Below, piece after piece: positions 26,245 through 34,188 of a DNA stretch of 64,000 nucleotides; the stretch's first letter is position 1, and each line of letters begins with the position of its first letter. The position numbers and the translations under genes are program-made. Source of the stretch: Mycobacterium sp. D16Q13 (lineage in GTDB: Bacteria > Actinomycetota > Actinomycetes > Mycobacteriales > Mycobacteriaceae); the NCBI RefSeq assembly GCF_002013375.1, contig NZ_MAEW01000011.1, positions 124,001 through 188,000 on the forward strand, given 5' to 3'. A model generated the notes under the pieces. The model worked only from the letters and a program-made list of their open reading frames with translations. It was not told the DNA's origin and made no database searches.

Positions 26245-27164
26245 ATCCGGCGCCAATGTTCGGCGATGTCGATGCGTTTGGCGATCCACACCCCCTCATG
26301 AGCCTGCACATGATCGAGGAACCGCTCCAGCGCGACTGTCCTCGCCGGCCGACCCACCAGCCGGCAGTGCAGGCCTACCGATAGCATCTTCGGACTGCCC
26401 GCCTCCCCTTCGGCGTACAGGCAGTCGAAGGCATCACGCAGATGCGTGAAAAATTGTTCCCCGCTAGGGAATCCGGCCGGTGAGGCGAAACGCATGTCGT
26501 TCGTGTCGAGGGTGTAGGGCACCACCAAGTGTTCGACCCCAGCGCCGTGCGCAGGTACCCGCACCCAGTACGGCAGGTCATCGGCATAAGAGTCGGAATC
26601 GTAAGCGAATCCCCCGTGCTCGACCACCAGTTGCCGGGTCTGTGGGGAGTCACGGCCGGTGTACCAACCCAACGGGGCGGCTCCGGTGAGATCACGCAGA
26701 ATCTGGACCGCCTGTGCCATGTGCTCACGCTCGATATCCGGGGACACCAGCTGGTAGGACTGCCACCGCAGCCCATGGCACGCAATTTCGTGCCCGAGCT
26801 CACCAAACGCCGCCACCGCCTCCGGGTTGCCTTGCAACGCCCGCGCCACGGCGAAAATCGTCAGCGGTAGGCGCCGGCGCTCGAAAACCCGCAGTACCCG
26901 CCAGAGCCCGGCGCGCGAACCGTATTCGTACAGCGATTCCATGCTCATGTGCCGGTTCGGGAAGGGATCGGCCGGGACCATCTCCGACAGAAATGTCTCC
27001 GAGGCCGCCGATCCATCCAGGACGTTGTTCTCAGCGCCCTCTTCATAATTGAGCACGAACTGCACCGCGATGCGGGCCTCACCGGGCCACCGCGGGTGCG
27101 GTGGCGTGCGCCCGTAACCCACCATATCGCGGGGTGTCGCCTGTCCAGTCTCGTTATGAGCCAT
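26199..27164 (-). CDS. puuE: Allantoinase of the PuuE (polysaccharide-deacetylase-like) type
   Basis: About 321 residues starting MAHNETGQATPRDMVGYGRT. The NodB-like fold and the PuuE-specific N-terminus (WPGEARIAVQFVLNYEEGAENN) are clear, as are RHMSMESLYEYGSRAG, HEIACHGLRWQSY, GWYTGRDSPQTR and LSVGLHCRLVGRPAR. PuuE enzymes hydrolyse allantoin to allantoate without being related to classical metal-dependent allantoinases. The C-terminal 15 codons overlap the racemase gene on the other strand. An extension upstream of 27164 lacks homology. Confidence 0.9.
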   Translation of the reverse strand: MAHNETGQATPRDMVGYGRTPPHPRWPGEARIAVQFVLNYEEGAENNVLDGSAASETFLSEMVPADPFPNRHMSMESLYEYGSRAGLWRVLRVFERRRLPLTIFAVARALQGNPEAVAAFGELGHEIACHGLRWQSYQLVSPDIEREHMAQAVQILRDLTGAAPLGWYTGRDSPQTRQLVVEHGGFAYDSDSYADDLPYWVRVPAHGAGVEHLVVPYTLDTNDMRFASPAGFPSGEQFFTHLRDAFDCLYAEGEAGSPKMLSVGLHCRLVGRPARTVALERFLDHVQAHEGVWIAKRIDIAEHWRRIHPAGTEPNESISPA

Positions 27165-27329
27165 CGTGGGCACGATAGTAGGCCGCCCGATTTGCCGCAT
27201 CGAATCACGTTCCGGTGGAGTAATTCTGGCCTGGGAAAATATTGTTTCTGCGCAACACGATGGCAACACCGACCACTTAACTTCGGGTCACCAGCTTTTC
27301 TGGCTGGTCGACCATTCGCAGGAGGTTAC

Positions 27330-28847
27330 GTGACCGGCGTACTCACGGCTGACGCCAGCGCTCCCGCCAGCGGGCACAGCGCCGCCGGGGACAGCGTGAT
27401 CAAACCCGGGTACGACCCGGCGTTGACCAACGGCGATCTGGCCCCGCTGCGGGCGCAGAGCTGGACCAGCTACAACTTCTTCGCGTTCTGGATGTCCGAT
27501 GTCCACAGTGTCGGCGGCTACGTCTTCGCGGGAAGTCTTTTCGCGCTGGGAATCTCAGCCTGGCAGGTGCTACTGGCACTGACGATCGGCATCGTGGCGG
27601 TGTACTGGCTGTGCAATCTGGTGTCACGACCTTCCCAGCAGGCCGGCGTGCCATACCCGGTGACCGCCCGCATCGCGTTCGGAGTGCGGGGCGCCAATCT
27701 TCCCGCTGTGATCCGGGGCCTCATCGCCGTCGCCTGGTACGGCATCCAAACCTATTTGGCTTCCACGGCATTCGTACTCCTGGCGGTGAAGTTCGAGCCT
27801 TCCCTGGGTCGTTACGGCAATGCCGGCGAGTACGGCTTTCTCGGGTTATCGCTCCTCGGCTGGGGCGGCTTCCTGCTGATGTGGGTGCTGCAGGCCGCCG
27901 TCTTCTGGAACGGCATGGAGGCGATTCGTAAGTTCATCGACTTCTGTGGGCCCGCGGTGTACGCGGTGATGCTGGCATTGGCGCTCTATCTCGTCGTCGC
28001 GGCCGGCTGGGAGAACGTGCATTTCGGCCTGGCGTCGGGTCCGCCGAAAACCGGGCTCGCCGCGGTGGCGACTGTGTTGAGCGCGATCGCGCTGGTGGTG
28101 TCGTACTTCTCGGGGCCCATGCTCAACTTCGGCGACTTCTCGCGGTACGGGCGCAGCTTCGAAGAGGTCAAGCGCGGCAACTTCCTGGGATTGCCGTTGA
28201 ACTTTCTGTTCTTCGCGGTGTTGGCGGTGTGCACGGTGTCGGCAGGGGCGACGGTCATCGGCCGCGGCGAGGACGGCGCCATCATCACCGACCCGGTGCT
28301 GATCGTGGACAAGATCGACAACACCACCGCGGCAGTGCTGGGTGTTCTCACCTTCGCGATCGCCACCATCGGCATCAACATCGTGGCCAACTTCGTCTCG
28401 CCCGCTTTCGATTTCTCCAACCTGTCCCCCACACGGATCAGCTGGCGGGCCGGCGGCATGATCGCGGCGGTCGGCTCGATCCTGATCACCCCCTGGAATC
28501 TGTACAACAACCCGGACACCATCCACTACACGCTGGACACCCTGGGCGCGGTGATCGGCCCGCTCTTCGGAATCCTCATCGCCGACTTCTATATCGTGCG
28601 CAACCGCACCATCGAGGTCGACGACCTCTTCACCCTGTCCCCGGCGGGCACGTACTACTACCGCGGCGGGGTCAACCCAGTGGCGGTGGCCGCGACTGTC
28701 GTCGGGGCGCTCACAGCTATCGCGATGGTGGTCTGGGGCAGCGCATACCTGGCGAGCTTCACCTGGTTCGTGGGTGCCGGAATCGGCTTCGGCATCTACC
28801 TGCTGGGCATGCGCTACGTCCCGGCACACGTGATCTATGGCCGGTAG
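27330..28847 (+). CDS. NCS1-family permease (allantoin/purine type)
   Basis: 505 residues from the GTG at 27330, selected by an AGGAGG just upstream; the longer open frame before it has no coding character. About 12 membrane segments. NCS1 marks are PLRAQSWTSYNFFAFWMSDV, SRPSQQAGVPYPVTARIAFG, IAVAWYGIQTYLAS and SGPMLNFGDFSRYG. Relatives import allantoin, uracil, hydantoin or cytosine; allantoin is the likely cargo in this locus. It converges on the MocA-like gene with a 13-bp overlap. Confidence 0.9.
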   Translation: MTGVLTADASAPASGHSAAGDSVIKPGYDPALTNGDLAPLRAQSWTSYNFFAFWMSDVHSVGGYVFAGSLFALGISAWQVLLALTIGIVAVYWLCNLVSRPSQQAGVPYPVTARIAFGVRGANLPAVIRGLIAVAWYGIQTYLASTAFVLLAVKFEPSLGRYGNAGEYGFLGLSLLGWGGFLLMWVLQAAVFWNGMEAIRKFIDFCGPAVYAVMLALALYLVVAAGWENVHFGLASGPPKTGLAAVATVLSAIALVVSYFSGPMLNFGDFSRYGRSFEEVKRGNFLGLPLNFLFFAVLAVCTVSAGATVIGRGEDGAIITDPVLIVDKIDNTTAAVLGVLTFAIATIGINIVANFVSPAFDFSNLSPTRISWRAGGMIAAVGSILITPWNLYNNPDTIHYTLDTLGAVIGPLFGILIADFYIVRNRTIEVDDLFTLSPAGTYYYRGGVNPVAVAATVVGALTAIAMVVWGSAYLASFTWFVGAGIGFGIYLLGMRYVPAHVIYGR

Positions 28848-29410
28848 TCCTGGTCGGCGCCGTCGCCGAGGTAATCACACGGCACCTCGATCACATCGGA
28901 GCGTGCGCTCAGGTACGGCCCGGCCCCCCGGTCACCTACCAGTGCGCCCAGCACGGGGCCGAAATGTTCCGAACCGATGTACACCGGATGCCCGGGACGC
29001 CCCGCGAATGTCGCACGGGCCAGTGCCGAGCGCCGGTGCTCACTTGCGCGCAGCACCGCGCGTACCGCCTCCGGGCCGACGGACGGCAGGTCGACCAGAT
29101 GGATGAGGACTCCCGCCACATCTGTTCGCGAGCGCAGCAGGTCCAGCACCGATCGCACCGATTCGGACGCACCGTCGCGCCACCGAGGAACCTCAATACC
29201 CCGGGCAGGAAAAGGCATGTCGGCGTGCGCGGCACCCTGCGTCACGTAGATCTCGTCGCAGCCCCCACGGTCCAGCGCCTTCACCGCGAGCGCGAGCCAG
29301 CGCCCTTCCTCGGCAAGGATCTTCGGCATGCCGTAGCGGGTGCCCGCTCCTGCCGCGAGTACCGCGCCGGCAACGACATCCGCCCTGGCATCGGGCGCGG
29401 CGAAGCTCAT
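28835..29410 (-). CDS. MocA/MobA-like nucleotidyltransferase
   Basis: About 191 residues. The nucleotidyltransferase signature VLAAGAGTRYGMPK is at the N-terminus. LIHLVDLPSVGPEAVRAVL carries the expected Asp, and FAGRPGHPVYIG matches the molybdenum-cofactor cytidylyl/guanylyl-transferase group. It probably finishes the cofactor used by the xanthine dehydrogenase of this locus. Other cofactor transferases cannot be excluded. Starts at 29428 and 29452 are alternatives. Confidence 0.82.
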   Translation of the reverse strand: MSFAAPDARADVVAGAVLAAGAGTRYGMPKILAEEGRWLALAVKALDRGGCDEIYVTQGAAHADMPFPARGIEVPRWRDGASESVRSVLDLLRSRTDVAGVLIHLVDLPSVGPEAVRAVLRASEHRRSALARATFAGRPGHPVYIGSEHFGPVLGALVGDRGAGPYLSARSDVIEVPCDYLGDGADQDYRP

Positions 29411-29502
29411 AGTCCTATCGAACCTCATGACCGCCGTCCGCGTAATACGCACTGCATCCCGCGTTCACATTCGTTAAACAGACCGTCGTTACGGTCGCGC
29501 CC

Positions 29503-30864
29503 ATGACGGCCGCGATCGAGGTACCCGCCAGCGAGATGGTGCGTTTGGCGAACAAGCCGCCCTGGTACCGGTCGCTGTTCGTCCAGCTGCTGGCCGCCAT
29601 CGTCGCGGGTGTGCTCATCGGCTGGCAGTGGCCCGGGGTCGGTGCCGACCTGCGCCCGTTAGCGGATGGCTTCATCAAGCTGATCAAGATGCTCATCGCG
29701 CCGATCATCTTCTGCACGGTCGTCCTCGGCATCGCGCACGTCGGGGATCTCAAGTCCGTCGGACGGATCGGCGTCAAGGCGCTCATCTACTTCGAGGCGG
29801 TCACCACCTTCGCGCTGCTGTTCGGTCTGCTGGTGGGAAATCTCGCCAAGCCGGGGGCAGGGTTCCACATCGACGCCGGGACGCTGGCGACAGGTGCCGA
29901 TGCCATCGCCAAGAAGACCAACAATGGCGAACTGCCACACACCGTCGAGTTCCTGCTCGGCATCATCCCCTCGTCCATTGTCTCGGCCTTCGCCGAGAAC
30001 GCCTTGTTGCAAGTGCTGTTCTTCGCCGTACTTTTCGGCTTGGCGCTGGCCAAGTTCGGCGAATCGGGACCACCGGTAGTGCTGGAATTCATCGAGCACC
30101 TCAGTCACATCTTCTTCACCATCATCGGGTGGATCATGCGGCTGGCACCGCTCGGGGCGCTCGGGGCCATGGCCTACATCGTGGGCCAATACGGGATCGG
30201 CTCGCTGGGCAGTTACGGCAAGCTCATCGCCGCGTGCTACGTGGCCGCGTTGCTGTTCATCGGGGTTCTGGCGGTGATCGCGCGGCTCTTCGCGGGAGTG
30301 AACCTGTGGAAGTTCGTCGTCTACATCAAGGACGAGCTCTTCCTGGCCCTCGGCACGGCCTCCACCGAAGTGGTGTTGCCGCGCATCATGACCAAGCTGA
30401 ATCACGCGGGGTGTTCCAAGACGACCACAGGACTGGTCATTCCCACCGGGTACTCCTTCAATCTCGACGGAGCCACCCTGTACCTGTCGATCTGCGTGCT
30501 GTTTCTCGCGCAGGCGCTGGGCGTCGACCTCAGCATCGGCGAGCAGATCACCGCCGTGCTGGTGCTCATGCTGACCTCCAAGGGCATGGCAGGCGTGCCG
30601 GGTTCATCGTTCCTGGCGCTCTCGGCGACCGTGGCGGCGATAGGCCACGGGGCCATCCCGGTGGCCGCCGTCGCCCTGCTGCTGGGCGCCGACCGGATCA
30701 TGGACTCGATGCGGGTCTCGGTGAATCTGCTGGGCAACTGCGTGGCGACGCTGGTGGTGGCCAACTGGGAAGGCCAACTCGACAAGGACCGCATGCGCGC
30801 GGTTCTCGCCGGTGAACAGGTCGCCGACGAGCCCGAGGAGGAATCCCCAGCTGCACACGCCTGA
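29503..30864 (+). CDS. Dicarboxylate/amino acid:cation symporter (DctA-like)
   Basis: 453 residues of the DAACS family with about eight membrane helices and two re-entrant loops. Motifs: KLIKMLIAPIIFCTVVLGIA, the serine-rich loop ALGTASTEVVLP (normally SSS), PTGYSFNLDGATLYL and SKGMAGVPGSSFLAL. It should import C4-dicarboxylates or glutamate/aspartate with protons or sodium. In the allantoin locus it may take up a carboxylated intermediate such as allantoate, but this is inference. Its end lies 25 bp before the next gene. Confidence 0.9.
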   Translation: MTAAIEVPASEMVRLANKPPWYRSLFVQLLAAIVAGVLIGWQWPGVGADLRPLADGFIKLIKMLIAPIIFCTVVLGIAHVGDLKSVGRIGVKALIYFEAVTTFALLFGLLVGNLAKPGAGFHIDAGTLATGADAIAKKTNNGELPHTVEFLLGIIPSSIVSAFAENALLQVLFFAVLFGLALAKFGESGPPVVLEFIEHLSHIFFTIIGWIMRLAPLGALGAMAYIVGQYGIGSLGSYGKLIAACYVAALLFIGVLAVIARLFAGVNLWKFVVYIKDELFLALGTASTEVVLPRIMTKLNHAGCSKTTTGLVIPTGYSFNLDGATLYLSICVLFLAQALGVDLSIGEQITAVLVLMLTSKGMAGVPGSSFLALSATVAAIGHGAIPVAAVALLLGADRIMDSMRVSVNLLGNCVATLVVANWEGQLDKDRMRAVLAGEQVADEPEEESPAAHA

Positions 30865-30889
30865 GCGCCGCCGCAGCGAGTCTGCGAGC

Positions 30890-32167
30890 ATGGGACCCGT
30901 GTCAGCGGCTTCTACGTCCCACCCGCCAGAGGCCGATGGTCCCGACTGGCTGGCTCCTATCGCAGAGCTGGTGGCCGGTCTCGACGCCGAGCTGGCCTCT
31001 GCGTACCCCGATGGCCGCGGCGAACCGCAGCCGATCCACACCGCGTACGTCAGCGCGGCGCTGGCCGACGTCCAGACCCCCGAACAGTGGGGTGCCGCAG
31101 CACTCGAGCTCGCCGGGCGCCATGAGCAAGCGCTCGCGGCCCTCGATACACAGGGAGTCCTCCCCCGCGTCAGGGAGAGGCTTGCCACCGACCCGATTCA
31201 GGACCTGCGGCTCGATTTCGAGGACGGCTACGGCTGGCGCGCGGACAGCACCGAGGACGCAGACGCACGCACGGCGGGACGCACCTTGCGCTCACTGTCG
31301 ATCGCGGCGAATCCTCCTGCCGTACTGGGCATCCGGATCAAGGGCCTGACCTCCCAACACCTGCGGCGCAGCGTGCGCACATTGGAACTGGTGCTGGACG
31401 GCGCGTCGGGGGTGCCGCGCGGATTCGTCACCACCATCCCGAAATTTCGCGCGCTGGCTCAGGTCGAGGCGGCCCTGCGTTTGTTCGACGAACTCGAGCG
31501 GGTACACGGATTACCCCATGGTTCACTGCGTTTCGAGCTTCAGATCGAAAGCCCGCAAGCAGTGCTAGGCGCCGACGGCACCGCCACCCTGGCTCAGGCC
31601 ATCCACCTTGGGCAGGGGCGCCTCACCGCATTGCATTACGGAACCTATGACTACAGCGCCGCCTGCGGGATCGCCGCCGAACACCAGTCGCTGGAACATC
31701 CCGTGGCCGATCACGCCAAGGCGGTGATGCTGGCCGCCGCAGCCCAGACCGGTGTCTGGGTGTGCGACGGCTCCACCCAGGTGATCCCGGAAGGCACCCC
31801 CGAACAGCAGGCCGCCGCGATCACCAGACACCACCGGCTGGTCACCCGCGCCCTCGAACGCGGCTACTGGCAAGGCTGGGACATGCATCCCGGGCACTTG
31901 ATCACCCGGTGGCTGGCCACCTACGCATTCCACCAGCGGGCGCTGGCCACCGCCGGGCCCCGCATCGATGCCTACCTGCGGCGCCAGGGCGGCGCGATCG
32001 TCGACGAACCGGCGACGGCGCAGGCGCTGGCCGGCGGAATACTGCGCGGCTTGGACTGCGGCGCCTACTCCCCCGACGAGGTCGCCGCCGTCGCCCCCGG
32101 ATGCGACCGCGCGGTACTGGACCAACTCGTGCAACGCACCACAACAGGAGATACCGACCAGCAATGA
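30890..32167 (+). CDS. HpcH/HpaI-aldolase-like protein (DUF6986 type)
   Basis: 425 residues, TIM-barrel of the citrate-lyase-beta/HpcH superfamily: DLRLDFEDGYGWRADSTEDA, VLGIRIKGLTSQ, GSLRFELQIESPQAVL and GRLTALHYGTYDYSAACGIA. The Asp/Glu pair and Arg positions match metal-dependent lyases and malate-synthase-like enzymes, but the reaction is not established. It is coupled to allantoicase by a 4-bp overlap, so it probably handles glyoxylate or ureidoglycolate produced downstream. A GTG at 30899 is an alternative start. Confidence 0.75.
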   Translation: MGPVSAASTSHPPEADGPDWLAPIAELVAGLDAELASAYPDGRGEPQPIHTAYVSAALADVQTPEQWGAAALELAGRHEQALAALDTQGVLPRVRERLATDPIQDLRLDFEDGYGWRADSTEDADARTAGRTLRSLSIAANPPAVLGIRIKGLTSQHLRRSVRTLELVLDGASGVPRGFVTTIPKFRALAQVEAALRLFDELERVHGLPHGSLRFELQIESPQAVLGADGTATLAQAIHLGQGRLTALHYGTYDYSAACGIAAEHQSLEHPVADHAKAVMLAAAAQTGVWVCDGSTQVIPEGTPEQQAAAITRHHRLVTRALERGYWQGWDMHPGHLITRWLATYAFHQRALATAGPRIDAYLRRQGGAIVDEPATAQALAGGILRGLDCGAYSPDEVAAVAPGCDRAVLDQLVQRTTTGDTDQQ

Positions 32168-33180
32168 CCAGCAATACACCCGCAGGGCTGCCCGATTTCA
32201 CGATGCTGCCCGACTTGGCGCTGCGATCCCTGGGCGGAGCGGTGATCTGGGCCAACGACGACCTCTTCGCTGAGAAGGAGAACCTGATCAAGCCCGGCCC
32301 CGCGGACTACCGGCCCGCGACCTTCGGGCACAAGGGACAGGTGTACGACGGGTGGGAGACCCGGCGCCGGCGCGACCCCGCGGGCGAGCCCGGCCACGAC
32401 GCCGCCATCGTCCGGCTGGGCGTCCCCGGTGTGATCGCGGGCATTGTCGTCGACACCGCGTGGTTCAAGGGCAACTACCCGCCGGAGATATCGGTCGATG
32501 CCGCCGAGATCGAGGGGTACCCGCCTGTGGACGATGTCGCGCGGAATACCAACTGGCACAGCATTATCGGGCGTACGAAAGTCTACGGCGACACCCGCAA
32601 CGTGTTCGATGTTGACTCGACGCAGCGGTGGACACACGTGCGGTTGACGATGCACCCGGACGGCGGTGTCGCACGGTTGCGGGTGCACGGTCACGGCCGG
32701 CCCGACCCGCGATTCCTCGACGCCGGCCAGTTTGACCTGGCCGCCATCGAGAACGGCGGGCTGGTGACCGATTGCTCCAACCGTTTCTACAGCTCACCTC
32801 AGAATCTGCTGTTCCCCGGTGTCGCGCGGGTGATGGGCGACGGCTGGGAGACCGCCCGCCGCCGCGACGGCGCCAACGACTGGGTGCAGGTGCGGCTCGC
32901 CGGTGAAGGAGTACTGCGCCTGGCCGAGATCGACACCTCGTATTTCGTGGGCAACAGCCCCGGCGCCGCGGGGCTGCAGGGCTTGAGCGCCCAGGGCGAC
33001 TGGGTCCCGCTGCTGCCGCGCACCCCGCTACAGCCCGACACCCGGCACCGTTTTCTGCTGGATGGTCAGCAGCCCGTCACCGACGTCCGCCTGGACATCT
33101 ACCCCGACGGTGGGCTGGCCCGCTTACGCCTCTTCGGTGACCTCACAGCGGCAGGGCGGGCCTCCCTCCAACACGGCTGA
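32164..33180 (+). CDS. alc: Allantoicase
   Basis: 338 residues made of two related jelly-roll halves, each with the signature turn: YDGWETRRRRDP near residue 60 and MGDGWETARRRDGAND near 222. Other marks are IVVDTAWFKGNYPPEISVDA, EIDTSYFVGNSPGAA and the twin endings DGGVARLRVHG and DGGLARLRLFG. It hydrolyses allantoate to ureidoglycolate and urea. The ATG overlaps the preceding stop (ATGA). It is the last gene of the purine locus. Confidence 0.95.
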   Translation: MTSNTPAGLPDFTMLPDLALRSLGGAVIWANDDLFAEKENLIKPGPADYRPATFGHKGQVYDGWETRRRRDPAGEPGHDAAIVRLGVPGVIAGIVVDTAWFKGNYPPEISVDAAEIEGYPPVDDVARNTNWHSIIGRTKVYGDTRNVFDVDSTQRWTHVRLTMHPDGGVARLRVHGHGRPDPRFLDAGQFDLAAIENGGLVTDCSNRFYSSPQNLLFPGVARVMGDGWETARRRDGANDWVQVRLAGEGVLRLAEIDTSYFVGNSPGAAGLQGLSAQGDWVPLLPRTPLQPDTRHRFLLDGQQPVTDVRLDIYPDGGLARLRLFGDLTAAGRASLQHG

Positions 33181-33231
33181 CCGGTCCGCGCTTCGTGCGT
33201 CTCCCGGGTAGCGCCAATAGACTCCTTCGAC

Positions 33232-34188
33232 GTGACCGAACGAGAGAAGACGGATTCCGCACCCACCAAGGACGCGGGGGCCGCGCTCGACGTGGAGGGC
33301 TCCGGTGTCCAACCCCCTGTCTCCGACCGGATACGCAGGGCTTTCTGGTGGTTAGAACGCCTCGCACCGGCCATCGGATCCCGGTGGGCGGTCGAGCTGT
33401 GGTGCACCCCGCCGGTCATCGAATCGAGTCTGCGCATGCCGCCCGGTGTGCCCCCCGGCGAGCCGCTGGAGGCTCACTGGGACGGGCACCGGATTGCGGG
33501 TGAGTCATGGGGCGAAGGGCCGACGGTCTACCTGGTCCACGGCTGGGGCGGGCAGCGCACGCACCTCGGGATCTTCATCAAGCCGCTGCTGCAGGCCGGT
33601 TACCGCGTCATCGCCTTCGACCTGCCCAGCCATAGCGAGTCCGCTGGGGGCGCGCTGGCACCCGGGCGCACCACGCTCATCGAGTGCGCGCACGCGGTGG
33701 CGGCCGTCATCAAGGAGCACGGGCCCGCCCACGCGGTGGTAGCCCACTCCCTGGGGGCCAACGCGACCACCTTCGCAGCCTCCTATGGCGCATCGGTGGG
33801 CCGCCTGGTGTACCTGGCACCAATGGGCGATTTCCCCCTTTACCTCGACCTGTTCGCCGCACGCCATGGCTTCGGCAAGCGGATACGCGCCGGACTGCAG
33901 CGACAGCTCGAGCGCCGCATCGAGATGACGCTGCCCGAAACCGAGTTGGTGCGCGTCGCTGCGACCGCCGGGCATCCTCCGCTACTGCTGATCCACGACC
34001 CCGACGACCCGGACACGCCGTACGCGTCAAGCGAACGTCTGGCGCAGTCATGGCCCGGAGCACGTTTCATCGCGACAAAGGGACTCGGGCGCCTGGCGCA
34101 CTTCCGAATCCTGCGGCATCGTCCGGCGATCAACGCCGGTCTCGAATTCATCGGTCCCGCTGCCGAACTGCAGCCAGCTGACGCCTAG
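33232..34188 (+). CDS. Alpha/beta-hydrolase
   Basis: 318 residues from a GTG. Oxyanion motif [10 protein letters not shown], nucleophile elbow VAHSLGANA, acid in [12 protein letters not shown] and His in [11 protein letters not shown] make a complete triad. The first ~90 residues are a variable N-terminal region with one hydrophobic helix. Substrate unknown. It converges on the NRPS gene, and the two stops share CTAG at 34185-34188, so no terminator separates them. Confidence 0.88.
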   Translation: MTEREKTDSAPTKDAGAALDVEGSGVQPPVSDRIRRAFWWLERLAPAIGSRWAVELWCTPPVIESSLRMPPGVPPGEPLEAHWDGHRIAGESWGEGPTVYLVHGWGGQRTHLGIFIKPLLQAGYRVIAFDLPSHSESAGGALAPGRTTLIECAHAVAAVIKEHGPAHAVVAHSLGANATTFAASYGASVGRLVYLAPMGDFPLYLDLFAARHGFGKRIRAGLQRQLERRIEMTLPETELVRVAATAGHPPLLLIHDPDDPDTPYASSERLAQSWPGARFIATKGLGRLAHFRILRHRPAINAGLEFIGPAAELQPADA

